NCBI GenBank assembly: GCA_964571855.1
Contig: CAZNDO010000012.1
Span: 51,794 to 115,793 of the forward strand
Direction of reading: 5' to 3'
DNA: 64,000 nucleotides
From: CAYYFX01 sp964571855
GTDB taxonomy: Bacteria; ARS69
Shown: positions 35,301-45,388 of the stretch, piece after piece
Layout: every line of letters begins with the position of its first letter
Position numbering within the stretch: position 1 is the stretch's first letter
Program-made: the position numbers and the translations under genes
Notes under the pieces: generated by a model
Told to the model about the DNA's origin: nothing
What the model saw: the letters and a program-made list of their open reading frames with translations, nothing else
The model's database searches: none

Positions 35301-35579
35301 GGCGACTCGGCCGCCGCGCTCGGCGCGGGCTACGACCTGCTGCGCGCGCGCACGGAGGCGGGCCGCGAGGCGTGCGCCGCGTTGCGCACGCTCTCGGCAC
35401 AGGGTGCGCTGGCCGTGCCGCTCGCCGACGTCGCCGTGAGCCTCCTGCACATGCATGCGAATCGCGTCCTGCGTTCCGCGAACCGCGCGCAGGAGATGGT
35501 GCTGTACCGGTTCCTGGAGAAGACGTACGCGTCGCGCCTCGCGCGGAGCCGCGCGACGGCGGAGGTGGCGGCGTCGTGA
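32355..35579 (+). CDS. lanB: class I lanthipeptide dehydratase LanB (full length)
   Basis: A ~1074-aa protein with both halves of LanB. The N-terminal glutamylation part has SRMAVRCTPFGLFAGNTVG (RCTPFG at 106-111), LDMDFLFDVVERLA, RLTSAHNTMWRSLGVYRFL and VDSDNVLPLDLDNPLSVA. The C-terminal SpaB_C-type elimination domain begins near 780 with WLMAKLYAGPALADRVL, KWFFLRYGDPDWHLRLRL (821-838) and DTYVREVQRYGG. LanB glutamylates Ser/Thr of the precursor from Glu-tRNA and eliminates to dehydroamino acids. No ATG, GTG or TTG is available near the domain start. CTG at 32355 with GGGAG seven bases upstream is the best initiator; GTG at 32229 is the alternative. It overlaps the next gene by GTGA. Confidence 0.92.
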   Translation: MTAPAVPSGFVALRTPLLPFVAFEGWSRGFSAARAPGDAAAWTRDTARARARLRALLDDPVVREAVWLASPSLDERTAAWRDDPDSENGRGVETGLVKYVSRMAVRCTPFGLFAGNTVGRIARDTRLALLDRGAAVRHTRLDMDFLFDVVERLAADAGVRERVPFAPNTSLYEAGGTLRYAEARKVSGRRAYFLVDVEPNEAIAVALERAKGGAKLPAIAAAIADDDIPLEAARGFVDELVEAQLLVPALGPVVTGPETLDDLIARLAASGAAGEARARLEAARDGLIDMDAEGPGVDPARYGALAAPLAELAPVEPSRFVQVDLVKPAAGVTVSADLVDELLRGVQALVDLLGQRTDPLAEFRRAFEERYGDREVPLVEALDEEIGIGFGAGQGPGADPSPLLAGLPFPAAEPEERVTWGGRVRFLEWKVAEAVASGAEEIVLTPAEVARFRAENAPALADAFAVMATLLTPDPRDPDAPRAVLDHAAGPSGVRLLGRFCHGDPELRAGVEAHLRQEEALEPDVRYFEIVHLPEGRTGNILARPLLREWELAYLGGSGAPAERTLRIDDLSIRLHRGRVLLRSRRLGCEVRPRLTSAHNTMWRSLGVYRFLSVLQSEGRVEGVMWAWGPLESQPRLPRVRFGRLVLSRATWNARKEELEALRRHTGHAAFRAVQEWRVRRGLPRLVGLVDSDNVLPLDLDNPLSVAAFVDELRGRDGIALQELLPGAGIAAAEAPEGRFTNEIVVPVVRPAVAAAAFASPAPAPAAPVRTGAASLRHAFPPGSEWLMAKLYAGPALADRVLTEVAAPLAESLRAAGAVTKWFFLRYGDPDWHLRLRLHGEPERLVREAIPALHAATDALVTDGRLHRVQLDTYVREVQRYGGDAAMEPCETLFHADSAAAAAFLADAAGDAGLDARWRFALVGMDRQLEDLGFDLAGRRTLMESLADMYGTEFRLDSALRQRLRERYREERRALEELLDARGDSAAALGAGYDLLRARTEAGREACAALRTLSAQGALAVPLADVAVSLLHMHANRVLRSANRAQEMVLYRFLEKTYASRLARSRATAEVAAS

Positions 35580-36132
35580 CCGGGGCTCCGCGGAAGCCGG
35601 CGGGAGACGACCTCTTCCGGGACGAGGCGGTCCAGGACTACCTCCAGGCGCGCACCCGCGGGCAGCTCCTGCGGATCTCGCCGGCGTGGTCGGCCTGGCT
35701 GTTCTGGGTCATCGCGGCCGCCGCGGCCGGCGGATTGCTGTTCGTGAGCACCGTGCACGTGGACCAGTGGGTGCACGGGAGCGGCGTCGTCGTGGCGCGC
35801 GACGGGCGGCTGGAGGTGGCCGCGTTCCTGCCCGCATCCGCGCGGGCGCTGCTCGCCCCGGGGCAGGAGCTCCTCGTGCGCCTCGACGGCGCGGACGCGC
35901 CGATCCGCGCGCGCGTGGACGCGCCGGGCGCGGAGATCGTGAGCCCGGCGGGCGTGCGCGAGCGCCTCGGCGCCGCCGCCGACCTGCTTCCGCTGGCCGG
36001 GCCGAGCGTGCCGTTGCGCGTGGCGGTTCCCGACCCCACGCCCGCCGCCGTCCCCGGCGCGACCGGCGTGGTGGAGGTGCGCGTGGGCCGCCGCACGCTC
36101 CTGGCGTCGCTGCTGCCGGAAGGAGCGCCGTG

Positions 36133-36133
<1 letters not shown>
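35576..36133 (+). CDS. short HlyD/MFP-like accessory protein of the lanthipeptide exporter
   Basis: A 185-aa protein with one TM segment (~residues 40-65, WLFWVIAAAAAGGLLFVSTV). A short extracytoplasmic region follows with HVDQWVHGSGVVVARDGRLEVAAFLPASARALLAPGQELLVRL, resembling the barrel-sandwich part of membrane fusion proteins. The usual long coiled coil and beta-barrel are missing; a second half (ATGVVEVRVGRRTLLASLLPEG) may be a remnant. Encoded between LanB and the C39 exporter with overlaps on both sides, so it probably works with that exporter. It could be a minimal adaptor rather than a degraded one. Confidence 0.7.
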
Positions 36134-38289
<2,156 letters not shown>

Positions 38290-38327
38290 CGCTCGCGCCG
38301 GCCGGCGACGACGCGGCCTGCGTCTCC

Positions 38328-39608
38328 TCAGGCCCCCAGATCCAGCATGAGCGGCCGGTCCCACGCGAGGTCCTCGTCCGTCAGCGCGGACAGCAGCACC
38401 AGTCCGGTCCCCGTGGCCCCCGTGAGCCACGCGGGGTCCTCGAGGTACTCGCCCGCCTGCGTGCGCTCGAAGCAGAACGTGGAGAACCCGGCGATGTTCG
38501 GGCGGTCCTCGTCGCGCTGGAGCATCCGATCGAACCACGCGATCGCCGCGCGGCGGCAGGTCCCGTCCCCGGTGGCGCGATACAGGCGATGGAACACGTG
38601 CGCCACGCCGGCGGTGCCGTGGCAGATGCCGTCGTCCACCACGCCGGTGGTGGCGAAGTCGCGGCCGGCGGCCGTGCGCGCCACGTCCAGCGCGAAGGCC
38701 TCCAGCTCGCGGTCCGCCAGCGCGCGCGCCGCGGCGAAGAGCGCCGCGGCCACGCCCGGATCGCCGTAGCACCACGCCAGTCGCGCGGGCGCCGGCGCCA
38801 CGTCGTCCGCCACGTGATCGGCGTACGCGCCGTCCATCCCCGCGGGCAGGCGCTGCGCGCGGATCCACGCGATCACCCCCTCCAGCAGTGGCCGCACGCG
38901 CGCGGTCAGCTCCGGCACCGGCAGGAGCCGCGCGAGCAGGCCGATCACGCCCGGCACGCCGTGCGAGAGGCCGAGGTTGAAGTAGCGCTCGTCGGGCTCC
39001 ACGTCGTTCCCCTGCGCCGTGCGCGTGATGAGCCCGCTTGGCCAGGACAGCCCCACCGTCTGTGGCACGGCGATCCCTTCCAGCCGCTGCAGCACGAGCG
39101 ACATCAGCTTCGGCCCGCCCGGGCGATGCCGGCGCTCCAGGGCGTAGACGCCGTGCCCGGCCAGCCCGTCGATCAGGTCGTAGGCCGGGCGGTACGTGGG
39201 GTCCTCGAAGCCGGCGATGAGCGCGTCGTCGATATCCGCGTTCGGATCCTCGTCCGGCTCCTCGCCGAGCAGCGCGAGCAGGTGCTCCGTGGTCCACGCG
39301 ACGCCGGGGAAGCCGCAGAGAAGCGACGCGTCCATGGTCTTCTCGGGGAGCAGCTCGATGGCCTCGCCGAGCAGCCGCGCGGCGACGTCGGCGCCGCCGT
39401 CCTCGATCCCGGTGCGCGCGAGCGAGGCGAAGAACACCGCGGGGCCGCACCGCCCCAGCGCGAGCGAGATGGACCGGAGCCCCGTGTCGCCGGGGCGGCG
39501 GGAGAGGACCCAGTCGTCCCACGGGCGGTCCAGCGCGCGCGCGATCTCGCGCACGCGGTGCAGCGCCTCGTCGCGGAGGGCGCCCTCGAGGAGCGGCGGC
39601 GGCGTCAT
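38328..39608 (-). CDS. lanC: lanthionine synthetase C-like cyclase LanC
   Basis: A 426-aa protein with the LanC alpha-alpha barrel signatures DASLLCGFPGVAWTTEHLL, YDLIDGLAGHGVYALE and YFNLGLSHGVPGVIGLL. The zinc ligands are C280 (LAWCYGDPG) and C329-H330 (DDGICHGTAGVAHVF). It forms thioether rings by adding cysteine thiols to dehydroamino acids made by LanB. It is 67 bp downstream of the precursor gene on the minus strand, with a 10-bp hairpin between. It converges with the exporter gene with 38 bp between stops. A stand-alone LanC agrees with class I. Confidence 0.93.
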   Translation of the reverse strand: MTPPPLLEGALRDEALHRVREIARALDRPWDDWVLSRRPGDTGLRSISLALGRCGPAVFFASLARTGIEDGGADVAARLLGEAIELLPEKTMDASLLCGFPGVAWTTEHLLALLGEEPDEDPNADIDDALIAGFEDPTYRPAYDLIDGLAGHGVYALERRHRPGGPKLMSLVLQRLEGIAVPQTVGLSWPSGLITRTAQGNDVEPDERYFNLGLSHGVPGVIGLLARLLPVPELTARVRPLLEGVIAWIRAQRLPAGMDGAYADHVADDVAPAPARLAWCYGDPGVAAALFAAARALADRELEAFALDVARTAAGRDFATTGVVDDGICHGTAGVAHVFHRLYRATGDGTCRRAAIAWFDRMLQRDEDRPNIAGFSTFCFERTQAGEYLEDPAWLTGATGTGLVLLSALTDEDLAWDRPLMLDLGA

Positions 39609-39623
39609 GCCCGGACACGGAAC

Positions 39624-39650
39624 GGGCGGCCGCGCAGCCCGCGGCCGCCC
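39624..39650 (-). promoter_or_regulatory. intergenic hairpin between precursor and lanC
   Basis: A 10-bp perfect GC stem, GGGCGGCCGC (39624-39633) with GCGGCCGCCC (39641-39650) and a 7-nt loop. There is no U-tract on the minus strand, so it is more likely a partial attenuator or an mRNA 3'-end stabiliser than a full terminator. This would give more precursor than LanC message, as in other lantibiotic operons. Confidence 0.5.
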
Positions 39651-39675
39651 GCCCGGAAGAACGGAACCTCTCCGG

Positions 39676-39843
39676 CTAGCAGAAGATCAGGCAGGAGTTG
39701 TTCGGACGCGAGCTCGTGTGCGTGCACGGGCAGAGCTTCGTGGTCTTGTCGGCGGCGCCCTCGACCCGCTTGGTCTCCGTGTCGGTCAGGCAGCGAAGCG
39801 TCTTGCGGTTCAGCTCCAGCTTCTTCAGCTCGATCTTCTTCAC
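39676..39843 (-). CDS. lanA: lanthipeptide precursor peptide, 55 aa
   Basis: Read from GTG at 39843 behind GGAGG. The leader (residues 1-30) is lysine-rich and opens MKKIELKKLELNRKTLRCL, then LTDTETKRVEGA. This matches the LELN/LT.E style of class I leaders and ends in a GA cleavage motif for C39 peptidases. The core (31-55) has seven Ser/Thr (T34, T35, T41, T43, S44, S45, S50) and four Cys (C38, C40, C51, C55) and ends in CLIFC. Up to four thioether rings are possible. The longer 130-aa frame upstream is not supported. It is the first gene of the minus-strand unit with lanC. Confidence 0.88.
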   Translation of the reverse strand: MKKIELKKLELNRKTLRCLTDTETKRVEGAADKTTKLCPCTHTSSRPNNSCLIFC

Positions 39844-39905
39844 GGGGGAACCTCCGAGGAGAGAGGGTGACGCCCGCGGGCGCGGACGCGCCGGACGGGC
39901 AGCGC

Positions 39906-39935
39906 AGGATAACCATTCGCGGCGGCCGCGCGCAA
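39906..39935 (-). promoter_or_regulatory. putative promoter of lanA
   Basis: On the minus strand TTGCGC (39935-39930), 18 bp, TATCCT (39911-39906). The leader to the GTG start would be ~55 nt. It shares the 163-bp divergent region with the molybdenum hydroxylase operon, which has a TACACT box at 39961-39966 on the plus strand. Confidence 0.35.
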
Positions 39936-40006
39936 CGGGGACCCGGCCGCCCGATGGGGGTACACTGTGCCTCCCGCACGGGACCCCGCAGCGAAGGAGG
40001 GGCGCC

Positions 40007-42238
40007 ATGGGCGCGGCCATCGGCACGAGTGTTCCCCGCCGCGAGGGGGAGGAGAAGCTCCGCGGCACGGCGCGCTACGTGGACGACCTGCCGGCGGAGG
40101 GCGCGTGGTTCGGCGCCACGGTGCGGACCACCGAACCGCACGGCCGCCTCGTCCGGATCGAGCGGGATCCGGACTTCCCCTGGGATCAGGTGATCCTCGC
40201 CACGGCGGCGGACGTGCCGGGGCGGAACGTGGTCCCGCTCCTCGAGGATGACCAGCCCGCGCTCGTGCAGGACGTCTTCCGGCATGCCGAGGAGCCGGTG
40301 GCGCTGGTCGCCGCCCCCACGCGGGAGCTGGCGCGGCGGGCGGCCGTAGCCGTACGCCTCGTCACGGAGCCCCTGCCGCCGGTGCTGGACATCGACGCCG
40401 CCCTCCTCGCCGAGGCGCCGCGCGTCTTCAAGCGGATCGAGATCGTGCGGGGCGACGCGGCGGACGGGCTGCGCCACGCGGCGCTCGTGGTGGAGGGGGA
40501 GTACCGCACGGGCTCGCAGGAGCACGTGTACATCGAGCCGCAGGGGATGCAGGCGGAGTGGACGCACGACGGCGTCATCCTGCGCGGCTCGTTGCAATGT
40601 CCGTATTACATCGTGAAGGGGCTGGCGCCGCTGCTCGGCGTGGACGCGCGCGAGGTGCGCGTGATCCAGGCCGCCACCGGCGGCGGCTTCGGCGGCAAGG
40701 AGGAGTACCCCACGATGCTCGCCGCCCATGCGGCCATCCTGGCGCGCAAGGCGGGCCGGCCGGTGCGCATGGTGTACGACCGCGTGGAGGACATGCGCGC
40801 CACCACGAAAAGGCATCCGGGACGCGTGCGGCACCGCACCGGGCTCGCGAGGGACGGGCGCATCGTGGCCATGGACATCGACGTGGTGCTGGACGGCGGG
40901 GCGTACTGCACGCTCAGCCCCGTGGTGCTCTCGCGCGGCGCGATCCACGCGGCCGGCCCCTACGACGTGGCGGACGTGCGCGTGCTCGCGCGTGCGGTGG
41001 CCACGAACCATCCGCCCTTCGGCGCGTTCCGCGGCTTCGGCGCGCCGCAGACGCTCTTCGCGCTGGAGGCGCACCTGGACGAGTGCGCGGCCCGGCTGGG
41101 CATCTCGCCGGTGGAGCTGCGCCGGCGCAACCTGATCCGGCGCGGCGGCACGCTGTCCACCGGGCAGCAGGTGGGCGAGGACGCGTTCGCCGACGAGGTG
41201 CTGGAGCGCGCGCTCGCGGAGTCGCGCTGGGACGCACGCCGCGCGGAGTTCGATCGCTTCAACGCGGCGGCCGCGAGGTCCGGCGGCCCGGATGCGTTCA
41301 AGCGGCGCGGCATCGGGCTGGCGCTCTTCCACCACGGCGCGGGCTTCACCGGCAGCGGCGAGGTGACGCTGAAGTCCGAGGCGGGACTCCTGGCGCAGCC
41401 GGACGGAACGGCGCTCGTGCTGTCGGCGCAGACGGAGATCGGGCAGGGCACGCGCACGATCCTGGCGCAGGCCGCCGCGGACGGGCTGGGCGCGCCGGTG
41501 GAGATGGTGCGCACCTCGGATCCGGACACCGCCATCGCGCCGGACTCGGGGCCGACGGTGGCATCCCGCACGGGCATGGTGGTGGGCGGGCTCCTGGTGC
41601 GCGCGGGGCGGGAGATGCGCGCCCTCGCGGAGGCGGAAGGCGGCGGGCCGGCGCGGACGCCGGAGGAGCTGGCCGCCGGCATCGCGCGCCTCGCGCGCAC
41701 GGCGCGCGCGCGTGTGACCGTGCGCTACGAGCCGCCGGCCGGAGTGCAGTGGGACGAGCAGCATTACCGCGGCGATGCGTACGCCACCTACGCCTGGGCC
41801 TGCTACGTCGTGGCGCTGGAGACGGACGTGCTCACCGCGGAGACGCGCGTGCTGGACGTGACCGCGGCGCAGGAGGTGGGCCGCGTGCTGAACCCCGTGC
41901 TCGCCGCCGGGCAGGTGGAGGGCGGCGTCGCGCAGGGCGTGGGGTGGGCGCTCCTGGAGCACGTGGTCTGGGAGAACGGCCGCATGAAGAACCCCACGAT
42001 GACCGACTACGTGGTGCCCACCGCGCCGGACACGCCGCCGATCCGCGTGGTGTTCGTGGAGCATCCGCACGGGCGGGCGCCGCACGGCGCCAAGGGGATC
42101 GGCGAGCTGCCCATGGACGGACCGGCGCCGGCCGTGGTGAACGCGCTGCGGCAGGCAGTGGGCGTCCGGCTCGCCGCGGTGCCGGCCACCCCGGAGCGCG
42201 TGCTGGTCGCCATGGACGAGGCGGGAGGCGCGGCGTGA
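40007..42238 (+). CDS. xanthine dehydrogenase-family molybdopterin-binding subunit
   Basis: A 743-aa large subunit. It begins with TSVPRREGEEKLRGTARYVDDL and contains the aldehyde oxidase/xanthine dehydrogenase motifs QEHVYIEPQGMQAEW, ATGGGFGGKEEYPTM and AFRGFGAPQ. GQGTRTILAQ (cofactor binding) and the terminal KGIGELPMDGPAPAVVNALR with the catalytic glutamate are also present. It hydroxylates a small substrate at the Mo centre. No AYXR motif of CO dehydrogenase is visible. AAGGAGG lies six bases before the ATG. It overlaps the iron-sulfur subunit by GTGA, giving an L-S-M gene order. Confidence 0.92.
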   Translation: MGAAIGTSVPRREGEEKLRGTARYVDDLPAEGAWFGATVRTTEPHGRLVRIERDPDFPWDQVILATAADVPGRNVVPLLEDDQPALVQDVFRHAEEPVALVAAPTRELARRAAVAVRLVTEPLPPVLDIDAALLAEAPRVFKRIEIVRGDAADGLRHAALVVEGEYRTGSQEHVYIEPQGMQAEWTHDGVILRGSLQCPYYIVKGLAPLLGVDAREVRVIQAATGGGFGGKEEYPTMLAAHAAILARKAGRPVRMVYDRVEDMRATTKRHPGRVRHRTGLARDGRIVAMDIDVVLDGGAYCTLSPVVLSRGAIHAAGPYDVADVRVLARAVATNHPPFGAFRGFGAPQTLFALEAHLDECAARLGISPVELRRRNLIRRGGTLSTGQQVGEDAFADEVLERALAESRWDARRAEFDRFNAAAARSGGPDAFKRRGIGLALFHHGAGFTGSGEVTLKSEAGLLAQPDGTALVLSAQTEIGQGTRTILAQAAADGLGAPVEMVRTSDPDTAIAPDSGPTVASRTGMVVGGLLVRAGREMRALAEAEGGGPARTPEELAAGIARLARTARARVTVRYEPPAGVQWDEQHYRGDAYATYAWACYVVALETDVLTAETRVLDVTAAQEVGRVLNPVLAAGQVEGGVAQGVGWALLEHVVWENGRMKNPTMTDYVVPTAPDTPPIRVVFVEHPHGRAPHGAKGIGELPMDGPAPAVVNALRQAVGVRLAAVPATPERVLVAMDEAGGAA

Positions 42239-42726
42239 GCACGGCCGGGACGACGATCCGTTTCCGGCTGAACGGCGAAGCCGTGGAGGCGACCGTGCCG
42301 CCCATGAAGCGGCTCCTGGACGTGCTGCGCGAGGACCTCGGCCTGCCCGGCACGAAGTACGGCTGCGGCGAGGGGGAGTGCGGCGCGTGCACCGTGCGCG
42401 TGGACGGCGAGGCCGTGATGTCGTGCCTCGTCCCCGCCGCGCAGGTGGACGGGCGGTCCGTGGAGACCGTGGAATCGCTGGCCGCGGGCGGCGAGCTGTC
42501 GGACCTGCAGCGGGCATTCCTCGCGACGGGCGGCGCGCAGTGCGGCATCTGCACGCCCGGCATGCTCATGGCGGCCGAGGACCATCTGCGCCGCGGCGGC
42601 GCGCTCGACGATGCGTCGATCCGGGAGGCGCTCGCGGGCAACATCTGCCGCTGCACCGGCTACACGCGGATCCTCGACGCCGTCCGCATGGCCGGCGAGG
42701 CGCGCCGCGGCGGAGCCGCGGCATGA
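42235..42726 (+). CDS. [2Fe-2S] subunit of the molybdenum hydroxylase
   Basis: A 163-aa CoxS/XdhC-type electron transfer subunit. The plant-ferredoxin cluster is in KYGCGEGECGACTVRVDGEAVMSC. The second cluster is formed by AQCGICTPGMLMA and NICRCTGYTRILDAV. It passes electrons from the Mo site to the FAD subunit. GTG start; coupled on both sides by 4-bp overlaps. Confidence 0.95.
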   Translation: MSTAGTTIRFRLNGEAVEATVPPMKRLLDVLREDLGLPGTKYGCGEGECGACTVRVDGEAVMSCLVPAAQVDGRSVETVESLAAGGELSDLQRAFLATGGAQCGICTPGMLMAAEDHLRRGGALDDASIREALAGNICRCTGYTRILDAVRMAGEARRGGAAA

Positions 42727-43604
42727 TCGCCGTCGATGCGCAGGTGCGATCCCCGCAGAGCCTGGCCGAGGCGCTGGATCTCCTGGCGTCGCAGCCGCAC
42801 GAGCGCTGGCGCCCGCTCGCCGGCGGCACCGACGTCATGGTCGGCATCGAGTACGGCAAGGAGACGCACCGGCGCTGGCTGGACATCGCGCACCTCGCAC
42901 CGGAGATCGGCGGCATCGCGAAGGGGGAGGACGGCCGCGTGCGCATCGGCGGCCTCGCCACCATGACGGCGCTGCGCCACTCGCCGCTCCTGCGCGACCT
43001 CTGCCCCATGATCGCCGCCGCCGCCGCCACGGTCGGCGCCGTGCAGATCCAGAACCGCGCCACGGTGGCCGGCAACGTGGTGAACGCATCCCCCGCCGGC
43101 GACACGCTCCCGGTGTGGCTGGTGCTGGACGCCGAAGTGGAACTGGCCTCCGCGCACGGCATCCGCCGTGTCCCCTACGCCGCCTTCCACCTCGGCTACC
43201 GCAAGGTGGACCGCCGCGACGACGAACTGCTCACCGCGCTCCTCGTCCCGCCGCTCCCCCGCGAAGGCACGCACGTCCTCTTCCGCAAGGTGGGCACACG
43301 AGCCGCGCAGGCGATCAGCAAGGTGGTCCTCGCCGCGGTCCGCCGCGTGGACACCGAGGGCCGCCACACCGACGTCCGCCTCGCCTTCGGCAGCATGGCG
43401 CCGACGCCGGTCCGCGCCCGCGCCGCGGAGGAGGCGGCGCGCGGACAGGGCGCCACGGAGGCCACGGCGCGCGCCGCCGCCGCCCGCCTCGCGACCGACC
43501 TCACCCCGATCGACGACGTGCGCTCCACCGCCGCCTATCGCCGCCGCGTCGCGGAGAACCTGGTCCGCGAGTTCCTCGCCGGCCGCCTTGGCCAGACCCT
43601 CTGA
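42723..43604 (+). CDS. FAD-binding subunit of the molybdenum hydroxylase
   Basis: A 293-aa CoxM-type subunit. It has VRSPQSLAEALDLLASQP, the FAD loop RPLAGGTDVMVGI, RIGGLATMTALRHSPLL, VGAVQIQNRATVAGNVVNASPAGDTLPVWLVLDA and a C-terminal ISKVVLAAVRRVDTEGR domain. It accepts electrons from the [2Fe-2S] subunit. No maturation gene (CoxD/XdhC-like) lies nearby, so cofactor insertion genes must be elsewhere. Confidence 0.93.
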   Translation: MIAVDAQVRSPQSLAEALDLLASQPHERWRPLAGGTDVMVGIEYGKETHRRWLDIAHLAPEIGGIAKGEDGRVRIGGLATMTALRHSPLLRDLCPMIAAAAATVGAVQIQNRATVAGNVVNASPAGDTLPVWLVLDAEVELASAHGIRRVPYAAFHLGYRKVDRRDDELLTALLVPPLPREGTHVLFRKVGTRAAQAISKVVLAAVRRVDTEGRHTDVRLAFGSMAPTPVRARAAEEAARGQGATEATARAAAARLATDLTPIDDVRSTAAYRRRVAENLVREFLAGRLGQTL

Positions 43605-43670
43605 CCCGCGTCCTGTCTGCCACGGCGCGGCATGCACGCAGCCCCGCGAGGCGACCCGTCGCACGCCCCG

Positions 43671-45344
43671 CTACCGGCAGAACAGGATCACCAGGACCTG
43701 GGCGGCGAGGATCCGGAGCAGCATCGTCAGCGGGTAGACCGTCGCGTAGGCGATCGACGGCGCGTCGGACTTGGCGACCGCGTTCGCGAAAGCGAGCGCC
43801 GGCGGGTCGGTCATGCTGCCGGCGATCAGGCCGCTGAGGCTCATGAAGTTGAGGCGGAAGAAGCGGCGCGCCACGGTGCCCACGAGGAGCAGCGGCACGG
43901 CGGTCACGAGCGCCGCGGCGCCGAGCCAGACGAGGCCTTGGTGGGTCACCACCATGTCCAGGAAGCGTTCCCCGGCCTTCAGTCCCACGCAGGAGAGGAA
44001 CAGCAGGATGCCCAGCTCGCGGAACGCGATGTTCGCGTTGAGGGGCATGTACCAGATCACCGGACCGATGCGTCCGATGCGGCTCAGCAGGATGGCCACG
44101 ATGAGCGGTCCGCCGGCGAGCCCGAGATGCAGCGGGGTGGGCATGTTCGGCACGTGCACCGGCAGCGATCCCAGGATGACCCCCAGCGCGATGCCCACGA
44201 AGATGGGGACGTAGTTCGTCTCGTTGATCGCCTTCAGCGAGTTCCCCAGCACGCGCGTGGCCTCGGCCAGGTTCGCCTCCTCGCCCGTGACGAAGAGCAT
44301 GTCGCCGAACTGCAGGCGCAGCGCGGGAACCGCGGTCACCTCCACGTAGCCGCGCGTCACGCGCGTGACCGTGACCCCGTGCAGGTGGTCCAGGCCCAGC
44401 TCCGCGAGGGACTTGCCCACCACGTCCCGCCGCGTGACCACCACGCGCTGCGATCGCACGCGTCCCGGCCGGGCAGCGAGGTCCGCCTCGCTCCGCTCCC
44501 CGAGCACGCGCCGGAAGGACTCCAGGTTCTTCCGGCTGCCCACCACGAGCACCACGTCGCCGCGGTGCAGCACCGTGCCGAGCGTGGCGGTGCGCGGCTC
44601 GGGATCCCCCGGGGACTGGATGCGCGACACGATCACGCCCGTCTCCACCCGCCCCGGCACGTCGGCGATCGCGAGGCCCTCGAGGTTCGGGTTCGACACC
44701 ACGAGGTTCGCGCGCTCCAGCGGATCCACGCCCTTCGTGAGCTCCGCGCGGTGCAGTTCCGCCTCGCGCTCGGGGTCGATGCGGAAGAGGAAGCGCAGGA
44801 GCAGCAGCGAGACGATGCTGCCGAGGATGCCGATGGGGTACGCCACGGCGTACGCGAGCGCCGGCAGCGCCGCCTTGTCCGGGCTGGCCGCGTCCAGCAG
44901 CCGCAGCGTCTCCTGCGCGGCGCCGAGCGCGGGCGTGTTCGTGGTGGCCCCGGCGAAGAGGCCCACGCCGGCCACGAAGTCGATCGAGAAGGCCACGGCG
45001 GCCGCGCCCGTGATGGCGGCGCCCAGCACCACCACCGCCGCCGCCATCAGGTTCAGCCGCAGCCCCTCGCGCCGCAGCGACGTCGTGAACCCCGGGCCGA
45101 GCTGCATCCCGATGGTGAACACGAAGAGGATCAGGCCGAATTCGCGCACGAAGGCGAGGATGGACGGGTCCATCCGGTACCCGAGGTGCCCGATGAAGAT
45201 GCCGGCGAAGAGGACGCCCGCGATCCCCAGGCCCACGCCGCGCACGCGCAGCGTGGACAGCGCCAGCCCCAGCACGATGATCAGGGCGAGCAGCAGCACG
45301 GCGTGCGCCACCGGCTGCGCGGAGTACAGGTCCCCGAAGATCAT
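43671..45344 (-). CDS. YidE/YbjL/AspT-type putative transporter with two TrkA-C domains
   Basis: A 557-aa protein. Two membrane halves of about five to six TMs each (LALIIVLGLALSTLRVRGVGLGIAGVLFAGIFIGHL; later VPIFVGIALGVILGSLPV and LVVAILLS-like segments) flank two TrkA-C-like regions (~200-370). The AspT-family duplication marks are FTIGMQLGPGF, ATTNTPALGAAQETL and the matching SGLIAGSMTDPPALAFANAV. Known relatives exchange aspartate for alanine; most have no assigned substrate. It is 44 bp downstream of the TonB-like gene, possibly one transcript. Confidence 0.88.
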   Translation of the reverse strand: MIFGDLYSAQPVAHAVLLLALIIVLGLALSTLRVRGVGLGIAGVLFAGIFIGHLGYRMDPSILAFVREFGLILFVFTIGMQLGPGFTTSLRREGLRLNLMAAAVVVLGAAITGAAAVAFSIDFVAGVGLFAGATTNTPALGAAQETLRLLDAASPDKAALPALAYAVAYPIGILGSIVSLLLLRFLFRIDPEREAELHRAELTKGVDPLERANLVVSNPNLEGLAIADVPGRVETGVIVSRIQSPGDPEPRTATLGTVLHRGDVVLVVGSRKNLESFRRVLGERSEADLAARPGRVRSQRVVVTRRDVVGKSLAELGLDHLHGVTVTRVTRGYVEVTAVPALRLQFGDMLFVTGEEANLAEATRVLGNSLKAINETNYVPIFVGIALGVILGSLPVHVPNMPTPLHLGLAGGPLIVAILLSRIGRIGPVIWYMPLNANIAFRELGILLFLSCVGLKAGERFLDMVVTHQGLVWLGAAALVTAVPLLLVGTVARRFFRLNFMSLSGLIAGSMTDPPALAFANAVAKSDAPSIAYATVYPLTMLLRILAAQVLVILFCR

Positions 45345-45388
45345 GCGCGCACGCTACCCCGCGGCGGGGCAACGCGGTAGGGCGAAGG

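Noticed and set aside
39676..40068. A 130-aa reading for the lanthipeptide precursor
   Set aside because: The extra N-terminal residues are Arg/Pro-rich and unlike any leader; GTG at 39843 with GGAGG gives a normal 55-aa precursor.
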